Source of the DNA: an uncultured Pelagibacteraceae bacterium
GTDB taxonomy: Bacteria > Pseudomonadota > Alphaproteobacteria > Pelagibacterales > Pelagibacteraceae
NCBI GenBank assembly: GCA_902580275.1
Contig: CACHJZ010000001.1
Coordinates: 1 to 64,000, forward strand
Length of the DNA: 64,000 nucleotides
Reading direction: 5' to 3'
Both the position numbers and the translations under genes were made by a program. Positions 1 through 8,080 of this stretch are shown piece after piece; position 1 is the stretch's first letter, and the number at the start of each line of letters is the position of its first letter. The notes below the pieces were generated by a model. The model was not told the DNA's origin. It was given only the letters and a program-made list of their open reading frames with translations, and searched no databases.

Positions 1-36
1 TGATACAGCTTTTCTAAATAAGGATTAAAGCTAAAT

Positions 37-1248
37 TTATGCTGTTTGTGTTCTTTCAACTGGTTTCTCTTTTATTGGCAAGTGTATTAAACCAGCAAAT
101 ATAGATAATGCAATTGCCAAATACCACGCATAATCATAAGAGCCATATAAATCATAAAATAAACCACCCAAGTAGGCACCAAAAAAAGATCCTACCTGAT
201 GACTTAAAAATACTAATCCATAAAGCAAACCTAAGTATCTTGTTCCAAAAATATGAGCTACAATTCCACTTGTTGCTGGGACTGTAGAAAGCCATAAAAA
301 TCCAAAGCTAGCTCCAAAGAATATTGAAATTATTGTACTTGGTGGTGTAAATATAAATATACAAATTGAAATTCCTCTTAAAAAATAAATAACACTTAAT
401 ATTATTTTTTTACTCATTTTTGTTGAGAGATAACCGCTCAATAAGGATCCTATTATATTAAAAAAACCAATTAGAGATAGTATTACTGCTGCCGTCCATT
501 CTGCTAATCCTCTATCAGCTACATATTTTGGAACATGAGTACCGACTAAAGTAATATGAAATCCACAAACAAAAAAACCTGCAATGAGAAGTAAATAACT
601 TTTATTTTGAAAAGCCTCTTTTAATGCTCCCATTGTATCTTGTTTAAGATCACCGTCTTGAGTTTGAATTTTACTTGGAGATCTTACAAAAATTGCAACA
701 ACTAGACCTGCAGTTAAAAAAATCATGAAAATAAATAATGTTTGTTCCCATCCGTTATTACTAAGAGAGTATTTAGTAAATAAAGGAGATAAAAAATATC
801 CAAACGAACCCACGGCTGTCACAATACTCATCGCAATTGTTCTATTTGAAAGAGGAAAATGTTTTCCCACAATTGACATTGGAATGCTTATGGCGGTACC
901 ACCACATCCAATACCAATTAAAACTCCTAAACTAATTTGAAAATAAATTCCTGTATTTGGACCATTGTATAACAGATATACTCCTAAAATATAAAACAAG
1001 AATGCAAGTATTATAGCTCTATGACCGCCATATTTATCTGCAATTGCGCCAAAAATTGGCCCCGATAAACCCCAGCCCAACATTTGAATTCCAATTGCTA
1101 GTCCAAATTCTGTATTTGAAATTCCAAGATCATTATTAAAATCAATAAAAAATAATCCAAAAACTTGTCTGACGCTTAATGATATTAAAACAACTAAGCA
1201 TGCTGCTACCAGAGTTACTAAAGCTGTTCTTGTTTGAAAAAATTGCAC
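37..1248 (-). CDS. MFS transporter
   Basis: Inner-membrane secondary transporter of the major facilitator superfamily, 403 aa, the usual length for a 12-helix member. Hydrophobic helices alternate with short loops throughout. The loop after helix 2 carries the MFS motif A form GAIADKYGGHRA near residues 67-78. The overall look, including a Gly-rich fourth and fifth helix, resembles monocarboxylate/oxalate-type carriers, but the substrate cannot be read from sequence. It starts five bases after the stop of the upstream metC-like gene on the same strand, so the two are probably co-transcribed. That would fit a carrier for a sulfur amino acid or 2-oxo acid, which is inference only. Confidence 0.85.
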   Translation of the reverse strand: MQFFQTRTALVTLVAACLVVLISLSVRQVFGLFFIDFNNDLGISNTEFGLAIGIQMLGWGLSGPIFGAIADKYGGHRAIILAFLFYILGVYLLYNGPNTGIYFQISLGVLIGIGCGGTAISIPMSIVGKHFPLSNRTIAMSIVTAVGSFGYFLSPLFTKYSLSNNGWEQTLFIFMIFLTAGLVVAIFVRSPSKIQTQDGDLKQDTMGALKEAFQNKSYLLLIAGFFVCGFHITLVGTHVPKYVADRGLAEWTAAVILSLIGFFNIIGSLLSGYLSTKMSKKIILSVIYFLRGISICIFIFTPPSTIISIFFGASFGFLWLSTVPATSGIVAHIFGTRYLGLLYGLVFLSHQVGSFFGAYLGGLFYDLYGSYDYAWYLAIALSIFAGLIHLPIKEKPVERTQTA

Positions 1249-1253
1249 AATAC

Positions 1254-2429
1254 TTATCTAATATGTTTTAAAGAGTTTTTCAAATCTCTTAAAAGATCTT
1301 CCAAATCTTCAAGTCCAATATGTAATCTGACAATATATTCGTTGCTTTTTAATTTTAAAAATTTTCTATTTCCTTGCTCTTTTATTTCCTGATGCAAAGC
1401 AAGACTTTCAAAACCACCCCAGCTATAACCGTGGCCAAAATGACTCAAAGAGTTAACAAATTTATCTACAGACTTTTTATTTTTTGAAGTAATTTTTAAT
1501 CCCATTAATCCTGAGGAACCCGAGTAATACTTTTTCCATAAATTATAATTTTTCGAGTTTTTTTTGATAGGATATAAAACTTCAATATTTTTTTTTTGGG
1601 ATAAAAATCGTGCGATTTTATTTGTGTTTTCCTGATGTTTGTCTAGTCTAACATCTAATGTTCTTAAACCTCTCATAATTAAATATGCATCATCAGGACT
1701 TAATCTTAAACCTGTCATATTATGCGCTTGTAAAACTCTACTAAATACTCTCTGGCTCACTGCAAGACTGCCCCCCATTACATCTGAGTGTCCTGAGTAA
1801 TATTTAGTCCCAGAAACTATTGATAAATCAAATCCTAATTTTATGGGTTTTAAAAAGTAAGGGGTCCCCCATGTGTTATCTATTGCTGTATAGATTTTTT
1901 TACTTTTTGCTATGGAAAGTATTTTTCCTAGATCTTGGAATTCAAAAGTATTACTTCCTGGATTTTCTACATAAATAAGTTTAGTTTTTTCTGTGATATT
2001 TTTTTTGATTGTACTTAAATCATTTGGATTATAAAACTTTGCAAGTATTTGAAAATCTTTTAGATATTTTTCTGTTAAATTTCTAGTCGGACTATAGACA
2101 GGATCAGCTATAATTAATTCATCACCTGGTCTTAATATACTAAATAAAGTCAAAAAAACTGCACCAAATCCAGTGGGTGTCAAAAAAGTGTGATAGGATT
2201 CTTCTAGCTTGGTTAATAATTTCTCTAATTCCAGAGTGGTTGAGGTGCCCTGCCTTCCATAATCAAAATAACCACCCCTTGGATTTTTCAAACTTTTTTT
2301 TTGCGTTTGCCTAAGGTCGCTCATTGACTTGAAAACCATTGTTGATGTTCTGACCAATGGAGGATTTACTGATCTATTTTTAAAGTCTTTTGATGTTTGT
2401 TTTAGAATAGTTTTAAATGAATTTCTCAT
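1254..2429 (-). CDS. metC: Cys/Met metabolism PLP-dependent enzyme, probable cystathionine beta-lyase
   Basis: Fold-type I PLP enzyme of the Cys/Met metabolism family, 391 aa, full length. The PLP lysine is K209 in SGTKYYSGHSD, preceded by the cofactor-binding aspartate D184 in AIDNTW, and the substrate-side YGRQGTSTT segment is at residues 57-65. The family includes cystathionine beta-lyase, gamma-lyase and gamma-synthase. The wording of the active site and the Gly-poor N-terminus favour a MetC-type beta-lyase, which cleaves cystathionine to homocysteine, pyruvate and ammonia. A methionine gamma-lyase role cannot be excluded. It is the first gene of a likely two-gene operon with the MFS transporter, and its start faces a small plus-strand gene 75 bases away. 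Confidence 0.82.
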   Translation of the reverse strand: MRNSFKTILKQTSKDFKNRSVNPPLVRTSTMVFKSMSDLRQTQKKSLKNPRGGYFDYGRQGTSTTLELEKLLTKLEESYHTFLTPTGFGAVFLTLFSILRPGDELIIADPVYSPTRNLTEKYLKDFQILAKFYNPNDLSTIKKNITEKTKLIYVENPGSNTFEFQDLGKILSIAKSKKIYTAIDNTWGTPYFLKPIKLGFDLSIVSGTKYYSGHSDVMGGSLAVSQRVFSRVLQAHNMTGLRLSPDDAYLIMRGLRTLDVRLDKHQENTNKIARFLSQKKNIEVLYPIKKNSKNYNLWKKYYSGSSGLMGLKITSKNKKSVDKFVNSLSHFGHGYSWGGFESLALHQEIKEQGNRKFLKLKSNEYIVRLHIGLEDLEDLLRDLKNSLKHIR

Positions 2430-2504
2430 AAATAAATTTGATATGTGAGATTGACAATGCTATATCCAACGAATAAGTCAATAAAATTATAATTTGAGGT
2501 AATT

Positions 2505-2588
2505 ATGGGATATCCAAAGAAGCATAGAGGCCGAAGAAAAATGGGCTCAAAAAAAAGAAGAGCAAGAAAAAAAAATAAAAAAAAATAA
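2505..2588 (+). CDS. 27-aa highly basic microprotein
   Basis: A short reading frame of 27 codons encoding 10 Lys and 6 Arg, with one His and no acidic residue. It begins MGYPKKHRGRRKMGSKKRRA and ends in an Asn-Lys tail. A GAGGT ribosome-binding site lies four bases before the ATG, and the stop is 11 bases before the ATG of the following membrane-protein gene. The Gly/Lys/Arg spacing is reminiscent of the tiny ribosomal protein bTHX and of small DNA-packaging proteins, but I do not recognise a named family. An RNA-, ribosome- or DNA-binding role is inferred from charge alone. The good RBS and conventional start make it a plausible real gene despite its size. Confidence 0.6.
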   Translation: MGYPKKHRGRRKMGSKKRRARKKNKKK

Positions 2589-2599
2589 TCAAACCCAAA

Positions 2600-3292
2600 A
2601 TGGATAGTATTCAAAAGGTCAAATCCATAACTTTATGGATATTTATAGTTCCTTTCTTTGCTATTAATGCATGCCTTATATTAATCACCCAATTCCATGG
2701 ACTTTTTCATCCAGAAGATATTATACATAATACAATTCCATACATTGATGGAGGAGCCTCAATAAGTAGAACAGCAAGAGTTTTTCCAACCTATTTAATA
2801 TTTAAACCTGCTATGTTTTTAACCTCTTACTTGTTAATTAAATATTGGATGTATAATAAAAATATTATTCTAACATTCGATAGTAACAACAAAAATGTGA
2901 ATAAAATAATTTTTTTTGGGATAGGTTCAGCAATTCTTTTAACTATTCATTCTATATTTCTAGGAATTAAGTTCGATTATGATCTTTATAAATTTTTTAG
3001 AAGAGTTGTTATGCTTCTTTTTATAATTTTTGAAATTGTTGCACAAGCTTATCTAGTAATTACTTTGTACAAATTGAAAGATAAGATTGTTAATAAATTA
3101 AATTTTAAATTTTTGAAACTTAAAGGACTTCTTGTAAGCCTATTAATTATTGTTGCGATATTAGCAATTCCTATAGTTAGCATGCCAGGTAACAAATTCA
3201 TTAAACATGCACTTGAGTGGGACTATTTTGTTGGAGTAATTAGTTTTTATTTACTTACTTATTTTATGTGGAAAAAAAATACTAGTTCTTAG
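2600..3292 (+). CDS. Six-helix membrane protein, Frag1/DRAM-like
   Basis: Integral membrane protein of 230 aa with about six hydrophobic helices, near residues 10-30, 64-84, 103-123, 136-157, 174-195 and 209-226. Between helices 1 and 2 there is a long non-cytoplasmic-looking loop containing IPYIDGG followed by Ser and Arg residues. A polar loop at that place is characteristic of the Frag1/DRAM/Sfk1 superfamily, so I place it there tentatively. No catalytic motif is visible. It follows the basic microprotein by 11 bases and ends converging with mnmA, the two coding regions overlapping by 11 bases. Confidence 0.6.
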   Translation: MDSIQKVKSITLWIFIVPFFAINACLILITQFHGLFHPEDIIHNTIPYIDGGASISRTARVFPTYLIFKPAMFLTSYLLIKYWMYNKNIILTFDSNNKNVNKIIFFGIGSAILLTIHSIFLGIKFDYDLYKFFRRVVMLLFIIFEIVAQAYLVITLYKLKDKIVNKLNFKFLKLKGLLVSLLIIVAILAIPIVSMPGNKFIKHALEWDYFVGVISFYLLTYFMWKKNTSS

Positions 3293-4400
3293 AAATCCAA
3301 CCTCCACCAAGAACTTTATCTCCAAAATTATCTTTTGAGTAAAATACACATGCCTGGCCTGGGGATATACCATATTCATCATCAAATAGGTTTAATTGCG
3401 CGTGATTATTAATTAAATTTAGTTTAGATTTTATTAATTTTCCTGTAGATCTAACTTTTACAAATATTTCTTTATCAAATTCTGATTTATCAACCAAAAG
3501 ATTTATATCTTTTAAAATAATATCTTTTTTTAGCAGTTCTTTTTTACTTCCAACAATGATCTCATTTTTTTTAGGATCTATATCAATAACGTACAGAGGG
3601 TCTTTTGCTGCTATTTTAATGCCCCGTCTTTGTCCAATTGTAAAATTTACAATTCCATCGTGGACACCTAAAACTTTACCTTCGGTATTTTTTATATTTC
3701 CTTTTTTGAATGCATCAGGTCTTATTTTTTCAATTACTGAAACATAGTCTCCATTAGGAACAAAACATATATCCTGGCTATCTGGTTTATCAGCAACATT
3801 CAAACCCAGTTCTTTAGCAATTTCTCTTGTTTTTGATTTTAACATTCCACCTAATGGAAATCTCAAATAATTTAATTGTTCTCTTGTAGTATTAAATAAA
3901 AAATAACTTTGATCTCTGTTCTCGTCTATTGCTCTATACATTTCTGTAATATTATTTTTGGTTAAACTTTTTACGTAGTGACCAGTAATTAAAGCATCAG
4001 CATTTAAATTTTTTGACTCTTGAAATAAGTCATTAAATTTAACTGTTTTATTACATTGAACACATGGAATAGGTGTTTCACCATTTAGATAGCTTTCAAC
4101 AAAATTGTCCACAACACTTTCTTTAAATTTACTTTGATAATAAAAAATTTTATGCTTTATATCTAATTTTTGAGCAACACGCTTTGCGTCCATAATGTCT
4201 TGACCTGTGCAACATTGCTTAGAATTTTTATTTTCTTTATTATCATCGTATAGTTTTAGAGTAATTCCAATAACGTTATAACCTTCTTTTTTCATAATAC
4301 CGGCAACAGTAGAGGAATCAACTCCTCCTGACATGGCTACCACTACTGTGGTATCTTTTGGGTCTTTATCTAAACCTATAGAATTTAATTTAATATTCAT
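3282..4400 (-). CDS. mnmA: tRNA-specific 2-thiouridylase MnmA
   Basis: Installs the 2-thio group on uridine 34 of tRNA-Lys, -Glu and -Gln, in the cytoplasm. The protein is 372 aa, normal for the family. The ATP-pyrophosphatase loop SGGVDSS is at residues 24-30, the first catalytic cysteine is C116 in the CNKT segment, and the second is C212 in DSQDICF. The C-terminal beta-barrel region ends with the typical SPGQACVFY segment. The gene stands alone, convergent with the membrane-protein gene and with its start 42 bases from the divergent DUF3553 gene. The family assignment is secure. Confidence 0.96.
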   Translation of the reverse strand: MNIKLNSIGLDKDPKDTTVVVAMSGGVDSSTVAGIMKKEGYNVIGITLKLYDDNKENKNSKQCCTGQDIMDAKRVAQKLDIKHKIFYYQSKFKESVVDNFVESYLNGETPIPCVQCNKTVKFNDLFQESKNLNADALITGHYVKSLTKNNITEMYRAIDENRDQSYFLFNTTREQLNYLRFPLGGMLKSKTREIAKELGLNVADKPDSQDICFVPNGDYVSVIEKIRPDAFKKGNIKNTEGKVLGVHDGIVNFTIGQRRGIKIAAKDPLYVIDIDPKKNEIIVGSKKELLKKDIILKDINLLVDKSEFDKEIFVKVRSTGKLIKSKLNLINNHAQLNLFDDEYGISPGQACVFYSKDNFGDKVLGGGWISKN

Positions 4401-4442
4401 ATTGATGGTATTTATACCTAATTCTATTATAAATAAAATTAA

Positions 4443-4616
4443 ATGATTTTAGATTTTGATCCAGGTGACAAAGTAATAAATCCACTTAATAAAGAGTGGG
4501 GAATTGGCCAAGTCCAATCGATAATAAAAGAAAAAGTTACTGTAAATTTTGAAAATGTGGGAAAAAAAGTAATTAACGCAAAAATTATAGAGCTAAAAAA
4601 AATATATAATGAATAG
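4443..4616 (+). CDS. DUF3553 small protein
   Basis: A 57-aa protein made of a single DUF3553 domain. The residues [17 protein letters not shown] at positions 5-26 and the segment [13 protein letters not shown] at 32-44 match the family pattern of a short SH3-like beta barrel. The same domain occurs at the end of some UvrD-type helicases and as free proteins in Alphaproteobacteria; its role is unknown, and nucleic-acid or polymerase contact is a guess from those fusions. The last codons overlap the first eight bases of cysQ, so the two are translationally coupled. Confidence 0.82.
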   Translation: MILDFDPGDKVINPLNKEWGIGQVQSIIKEKVTVNFENVGKKVINAKIIELKKIYNE

Positions 4617-5382
4617 TAACGAACTTAAAAACTTAAATACCGAGTTAAAGGAATGTTTTTTGAATGCTGGAAAAAGAGCAATGCATTTAAGAGATATGGG
4701 TTTAAAAACTGAGTTAAAAAATGATAATACACCAGTTACAAATGGAGATTTAGAGGTTAATGAAATACTCACAAATAAAATTAAAGAACTAACTCCAAAT
4801 ATTCCAATAGTGTCTGAGGAAAGTAGTTTAAATAAAAAAAATAGTGAGTTAACTAAATTTTGGTTAATAGATCCAATAGATGGGACCCATGATTACATTA
4901 ATAATAAAGATGAATTCACATTAAATGCTGCTTTAATTTTGAATAAAAAACCAGAGCTCGGTATTATTTATGCCCCTGCTAAAAAAAGATTATTTTATAC
5001 ACACGCTCCGAAATTTTGTTTTGAATATTCAAATGGAATTGAAACAAAAATTAATTGTGAAAAAAAAACAAATCACAATGAAATCGTTGCAGTTTCATAC
5101 TCGGATAATTTAAAAACTCAAATCTCTGTAATTCATAATAAACTTGGGGTAACAAGTTTTAAAAAAATGAAAAGTTCTTTTAAATTTTGTGTAATTGCAA
5201 CTGGAGAATACGATTTATATGTAGCTGAGCCTAGAGCATCAGAGTGGGATATAGCTGCCGGTCATGCTATTTTAAAAAATGCAGGTGGTATCATTACAGA
5301 TTTTGAGGGAAACGAAATTCTTTATGGAAAAAAAGATTTTAAAAATCCAAGTCTGATAGTTAAGAGATCAAAAGATTTATAA
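4609..5382 (+). CDS. cysQ: 3'(2'),5'-bisphosphate nucleotidase CysQ family
   Basis: Inositol-monophosphatase superfamily phosphatase of 257 aa. CysQ members remove the 3'-phosphate from adenosine 3',5'-bisphosphate (PAP), a by-product of PAPS use. Metal-binding motifs are visible: the acidic pair in SEESS at residues 69-73, DPIDGT at 88-93 and a C-terminal WDIAAGHAIL segment. CysQ usually has DPLDGTKEF, and here the following residues are HDY, so inositol or other phosphoesters remain possible substrates. It overlaps the DUF3553 gene at its start and shares one base (TAATG) with the small membrane gene after it, giving a three-gene unit. Confidence 0.82.
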   Translation: MNSNELKNLNTELKECFLNAGKRAMHLRDMGLKTELKNDNTPVTNGDLEVNEILTNKIKELTPNIPIVSEESSLNKKNSELTKFWLIDPIDGTHDYINNKDEFTLNAALILNKKPELGIIYAPAKKRLFYTHAPKFCFEYSNGIETKINCEKKTNHNEIVAVSYSDNLKTQISVIHNKLGVTSFKKMKSSFKFCVIATGEYDLYVAEPRASEWDIAAGHAILKNAGGIITDFEGNEILYGKKDFKNPSLIVKRSKDL

Positions 5383-5528
5383 TGGATGAGCAAATCAGAA
5401 TAATTTTAATAATCATCGTATCTGTATCAATTTTTGGTTTGTTGTTATTTGTTTTTGTAAAAAATTATATTAAAAGAAAAATAGATTATTATTTATCGGA
5501 AAAAAATAAAAAAGATAAATTAGAGTAA
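5382..5528 (+). CDS. Small single-pass membrane protein
   Basis: A 48-aa protein beginning at an ATG that shares its A with the cysQ stop codon, which is the main reason to accept it. One hydrophobic helix runs from about residue 5 to 26, rich in Ile, Leu, Val and Phe, followed by a basic then mixed-charge cytoplasmic tail with several Lys, Asp and Glu. I do not recognise a family. It converges on recX, the two coding ends overlapping by nine bases. Confidence 0.55.
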   Translation: MDEQIRIILIIIVSVSIFGLLLFVFVKNYIKRKIDYYLSEKNKKDKLE

Positions 5529-6083
5529 ATTTACTATTTTTAAATATTCATCAACTTCAATATCCATTACTTTTCTTGAAACTTCAAAATCAAATCCTGC
5601 CCTTGCTAAAACTGCAATATCTTTTTTATAAAAAAGTGGTCTATTACTCTCGTTACGTGCTGGTCCTATTCTTTTTTTTTTACATAGTTTTATAGCTGAA
5701 AAAAAATCCTGATCTTCATTTTCCTCATTAATTTTTTCTATTGTTTCATTAATATATTTATCTTTAATTCCTTTTGATAAAAGAACGCTTCTAATCTTAT
5801 TGATAGAGCTTCCGCGTTGTATTAAACTTTTTGCTTTGGACTTAGAGTAAAATTCATCATTTATGAATCGTGATTTTTCCAAGTCCTGAAGCACTACATC
5901 AATCAAATCTGTAAGATTTTTTTTGTTAGTGTTTGGTATTTTTGATTTAATATATTTTTTTAACAAATATGTTCTTAGCTGTTGCTTAGATGGAGCGTAT
6001 TTTTCTATATAATTGAATGAAAAATTCCTCATTTCCTCTACTGTAACTTTTAAATTTTTTTTCTTATTTTTAATAGGAATCAT
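5520..6083 (-). CDS. recX: Regulatory protein RecX family
   Basis: RecX proteins are all-helical modulators that bind and usually inhibit RecA filaments. The 187-aa product has the repeated three-helix RecX pattern: AYxYLxxR-like QQLRTYLLKKYIKS near residue 40, a second unit with DLEKSRFINDEFYSKSKAKS in the middle, and a C-terminal unit ending in an acidic tail. The alphaproteobacterial N-terminal extension of basic residues is present. recA is not in this window, as is common in Alphaproteobacteria. The start codon lies 28 bases from the divergent ABA4-like gene. Confidence 0.85.
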   Translation of the reverse strand: MIPIKNKKKNLKVTVEEMRNFSFNYIEKYAPSKQQLRTYLLKKYIKSKIPNTNKKNLTDLIDVVLQDLEKSRFINDEFYSKSKAKSLIQRGSSINKIRSVLLSKGIKDKYINETIEKINEENEDQDFFSAIKLCKKKRIGPARNESNRPLFYKKDIAVLARAGFDFEVSRKVMDIEVDEYLKIVNLL

Positions 6084-6111
6084 TTTAAGATTTAATATAT
6101 TATATTTTTTT

Positions 6112-6585
6112 ATGATTGATCAAATATCACAATATTTCACAACTGAAATGATTTATATCTGGTTAAATATTGGCGTTATTCCTTTTTGGCTCGTTTTAAT
6201 TGTATTTCCACAATCTAATATCTGTAAATATATAGTTTCATCAATATTTCCAATTATAGTTTTCTCTGCAATCTATACATATCTAATCATTTTGTTTTTT
6301 AATTCAGGATATAATTTTATTGATAATTTTGATCTCTATAAAGGTTTATCAAATCTTAATGAGTTAATGAGTGATAATTCTTTTTTAATTACTTTTTGGA
6401 TTCATTTTTTAGCAATAAATTTATTTTGTGGCTCATGGATTGTAAGAGACTGTCAAAAGTTTCAAATATCAAAATATTTAGTATTCATTCCCTTATTACT
6501 TACATATTTTGTTGGGCCATTAGGAATTTTTTTATATTGGTTAATAAGAATATTTTTTGCGAAAAGAATAAGTTTATTTGATTAA
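6112..6585 (+). CDS. ABA4-like (DUF4281) membrane protein
   Basis: A 157-aa integral membrane protein with four hydrophobic segments. It matches the ABA4-like/DUF4281 family in layout: the N-terminal segment WLNIGVIPFW, a central WIHFLAINLFCGSWIVRD segment and the C-terminal FVGPLGIFLYWLIR. Plant ABA4 is needed for neoxanthin synthesis; bacterial members have no settled function. I chose the ATG at 6112 because the upstream in-frame ATG would lie inside the divergent recX coding region and adds an unrelated stretch. It converges with the rhodanese gene with one base between them. Confidence 0.72.
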   Translation: MIDQISQYFTTEMIYIWLNIGVIPFWLVLIVFPQSNICKYIVSSIFPIIVFSAIYTYLIILFFNSGYNFIDNFDLYKGLSNLNELMSDNSFLITFWIHFLAINLFCGSWIVRDCQKFQISKYLVFIPLLLTYFVGPLGIFLYWLIRIFFAKRISLFD

Positions 6586-6586
6586 A

Positions 6587-6970
6587 TTATACTACCTTGA
6601 ACCCATTATTTTTCATCGAGGAGAAACCACCTTCAATATGTGATACATTTTTGTAACCCATATCCTTTAATGACTTGGTAGCTAAAGCTGATCTTAAACC
6701 CCCAGCACAAAATAGTACTATTTCTTTTTTCATATCAATTTTACCATTTTTAAAGTATTCGCTTTGAGGATCCATCCAAAACTCCAACATGCCTCTTGGT
6801 ATATGTGCAGAATTATCTATTCTACCTTGTTTATCTAATTCTCTGATATCTCTTAGATCAACTAAATTACATTTATCTTCTTTCACAAGCTTTAACGCTT
6901 CATCAACAGATAATGTTTTTATCTCTTGCAGAGCATTTTCAACAAGTTCTTGAGATGATTTTATAGTCAT
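6587..6970 (-). CDS. Rhodanese-like domain protein
   Basis: A stand-alone rhodanese domain of 127 aa, cytoplasmic (no signal peptide). The active-site cysteine is C88 in the six-residue loop CAGGLRS, followed by the helix ALATKSLKDMGY and the terminal HIEGGFSSMKNNG. The N-terminal half has the typical VDLRDIREL strand-loop and SAHIPRG segments. Such proteins carry persulfide for thiol transfer or act on small thiols; the donor and acceptor are not evident. The start at 6970 is preferred because a longer in-frame extension would run through the divergent gene 19 bases away. Confidence 0.88.
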   Translation of the reverse strand: MTIKSSQELVENALQEIKTLSVDEALKLVKEDKCNLVDLRDIRELDKQGRIDNSAHIPRGMLEFWMDPQSEYFKNGKIDMKKEIVLFCAGGLRSALATKSLKDMGYKNVSHIEGGFSSMKNNGFKVV

Positions 6971-6989
6971 AATGAAGTAAGTATATAAT

Positions 6990-8021
6990 ATGAAAGAGTC
7001 AAAAATAAAGAAAAAAAATACATTTTTAAAAAAACTTTTTTTAAAACTTTCTAGGCGTCTGGGATACGAGGTCATGGACCAAAGCGACCTAACATTACAA
7101 GATTTAGATGGGAGCAATTCTAAAAGTTCATTATCTAAGTTAGGTGTTAACTCTTTAACTCTACCAATGGGCACGGTGAATATAACAAGGCCTGTAAAAT
7201 CTCTAGATATTATACTAAGAACATGTGCATCAATTAAAATGTTAACTCAATCAAAAGAAAGGATCTTTGAAAAAGAAAAAAGTGAGTATACCCTTAGATG
7301 TCTTAAGTCGATAGTAAACTCTATAAAATTTTCTGAAAAAGAATTAAAAAAAATTAAAATTAAATTAACAATAATAGATTTCAACTCTGATCAAACGATA
7401 ATAGACAAATATGAGACTATTCTTAATAATAATTTTTTTAGCTATGAGATTAAAAAGTTAGAATATGAAAAATATAGTTCTCAAATTTCAGATACTAATG
7501 AAGAAAATAAACCTGTAACTAATAATCAAAAATCTAATATGTCAAATATTCATCAATCTATTGAATTATCTAAAACTTGTGATGATTTAATATATTTTGT
7601 TGAAGATGATTATATACATTCTAAAAATTCAATTTTGGAATTAATTTCAGCATATGAAAAATTTACCTCACAACTAAATACTGAAGTTTTTTTATGTCCT
7701 ACTGATTATCCTTATTTATATAGAGATATTGAAAATACTAATATATTTATTGGCAATCAATCTCACTGGCGGAGAATTAATCAAACTTTATGCACGTTTT
7801 TAACAAGTAAAAAAATGATTGATAAATACCATGAAAAAATTACTCAAATGTGTAAGTTTGAGCATTACCCTTTTGAGAAGCCTTTACATAATATTTATAA
7901 GAAAGAATTTTGTTTCAGTCCCATACCTTCAATAGCAATACATTGCACGAATATTAATTCAATCTACGGATTGTCACCTAATGTAGATTTAAAAAAACTT
8001 TGGGAGGAAGCTGCCTTTTAA
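6990..8021 (+). CDS. Glycosyltransferase-like protein
   Basis: A 343-aa soluble protein. The centre has a GT-A-like pattern: a hydrophobic strand leading to the acidic EDDY at residues 205-208, after a helix containing HQSIELSKTCDDLIYF. This resembles the metal-binding DXD region of family-2-type glycosyltransferases. The N-terminal 60 residues are basic and then polar, with the odd phrase SRRLGYEVMDQSDLTL. No donor or acceptor can be assigned. The first ATG is used; it lies 19 bases from the divergent rhodanese start, so promoter elements must overlap coding sequence or the mRNA must have almost no leader. A GC-rich hairpin follows the stop. Confidence 0.6.
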   Translation: MKESKIKKKNTFLKKLFLKLSRRLGYEVMDQSDLTLQDLDGSNSKSSLSKLGVNSLTLPMGTVNITRPVKSLDIILRTCASIKMLTQSKERIFEKEKSEYTLRCLKSIVNSIKFSEKELKKIKIKLTIIDFNSDQTIIDKYETILNNNFFSYEIKKLEYEKYSSQISDTNEENKPVTNNQKSNMSNIHQSIELSKTCDDLIYFVEDDYIHSKNSILELISAYEKFTSQLNTEVFLCPTDYPYLYRDIENTNIFIGNQSHWRRINQTLCTFLTSKKMIDKYHEKITQMCKFEHYPFEKPLHNIYKKEFCFSPIPSIAIHCTNINSIYGLSPNVDLKKLWEEAAF

Positions 8022-8024
8022 TGT

Positions 8025-8046
8025 TGGAGGCCCCTTGGGGCCTCCA
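8025..8046. terminator. GC-rich perfect hairpin between convergent genes
   Basis: A perfect 10-bp inverted repeat, TGGAGGCCCC and its complement, separated by TT. It sits four bases after the stop of the glycosyltransferase-like gene and 34 bases beyond the end of amt on the other strand, so it can serve both transcripts. No clear T-tract follows on either side. A weaker inverted repeat, TTAACTC with its complement, follows at 8049-8075. The high GC content stands out in this AT-rich sequence. Confidence 0.7.
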
Positions 8047-8080
8047 CATTAACTCTTTAACACTGAGGGAGTTAAAGTCT

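Noticed and set aside
2426..2614. 62-codon hydrophobic minus-strand frame
   Set aside because: It is the reverse reading of the Lys/Arg-rich microprotein and its surroundings; AAA/AAG runs appear as Phe/Leu on the other strand.
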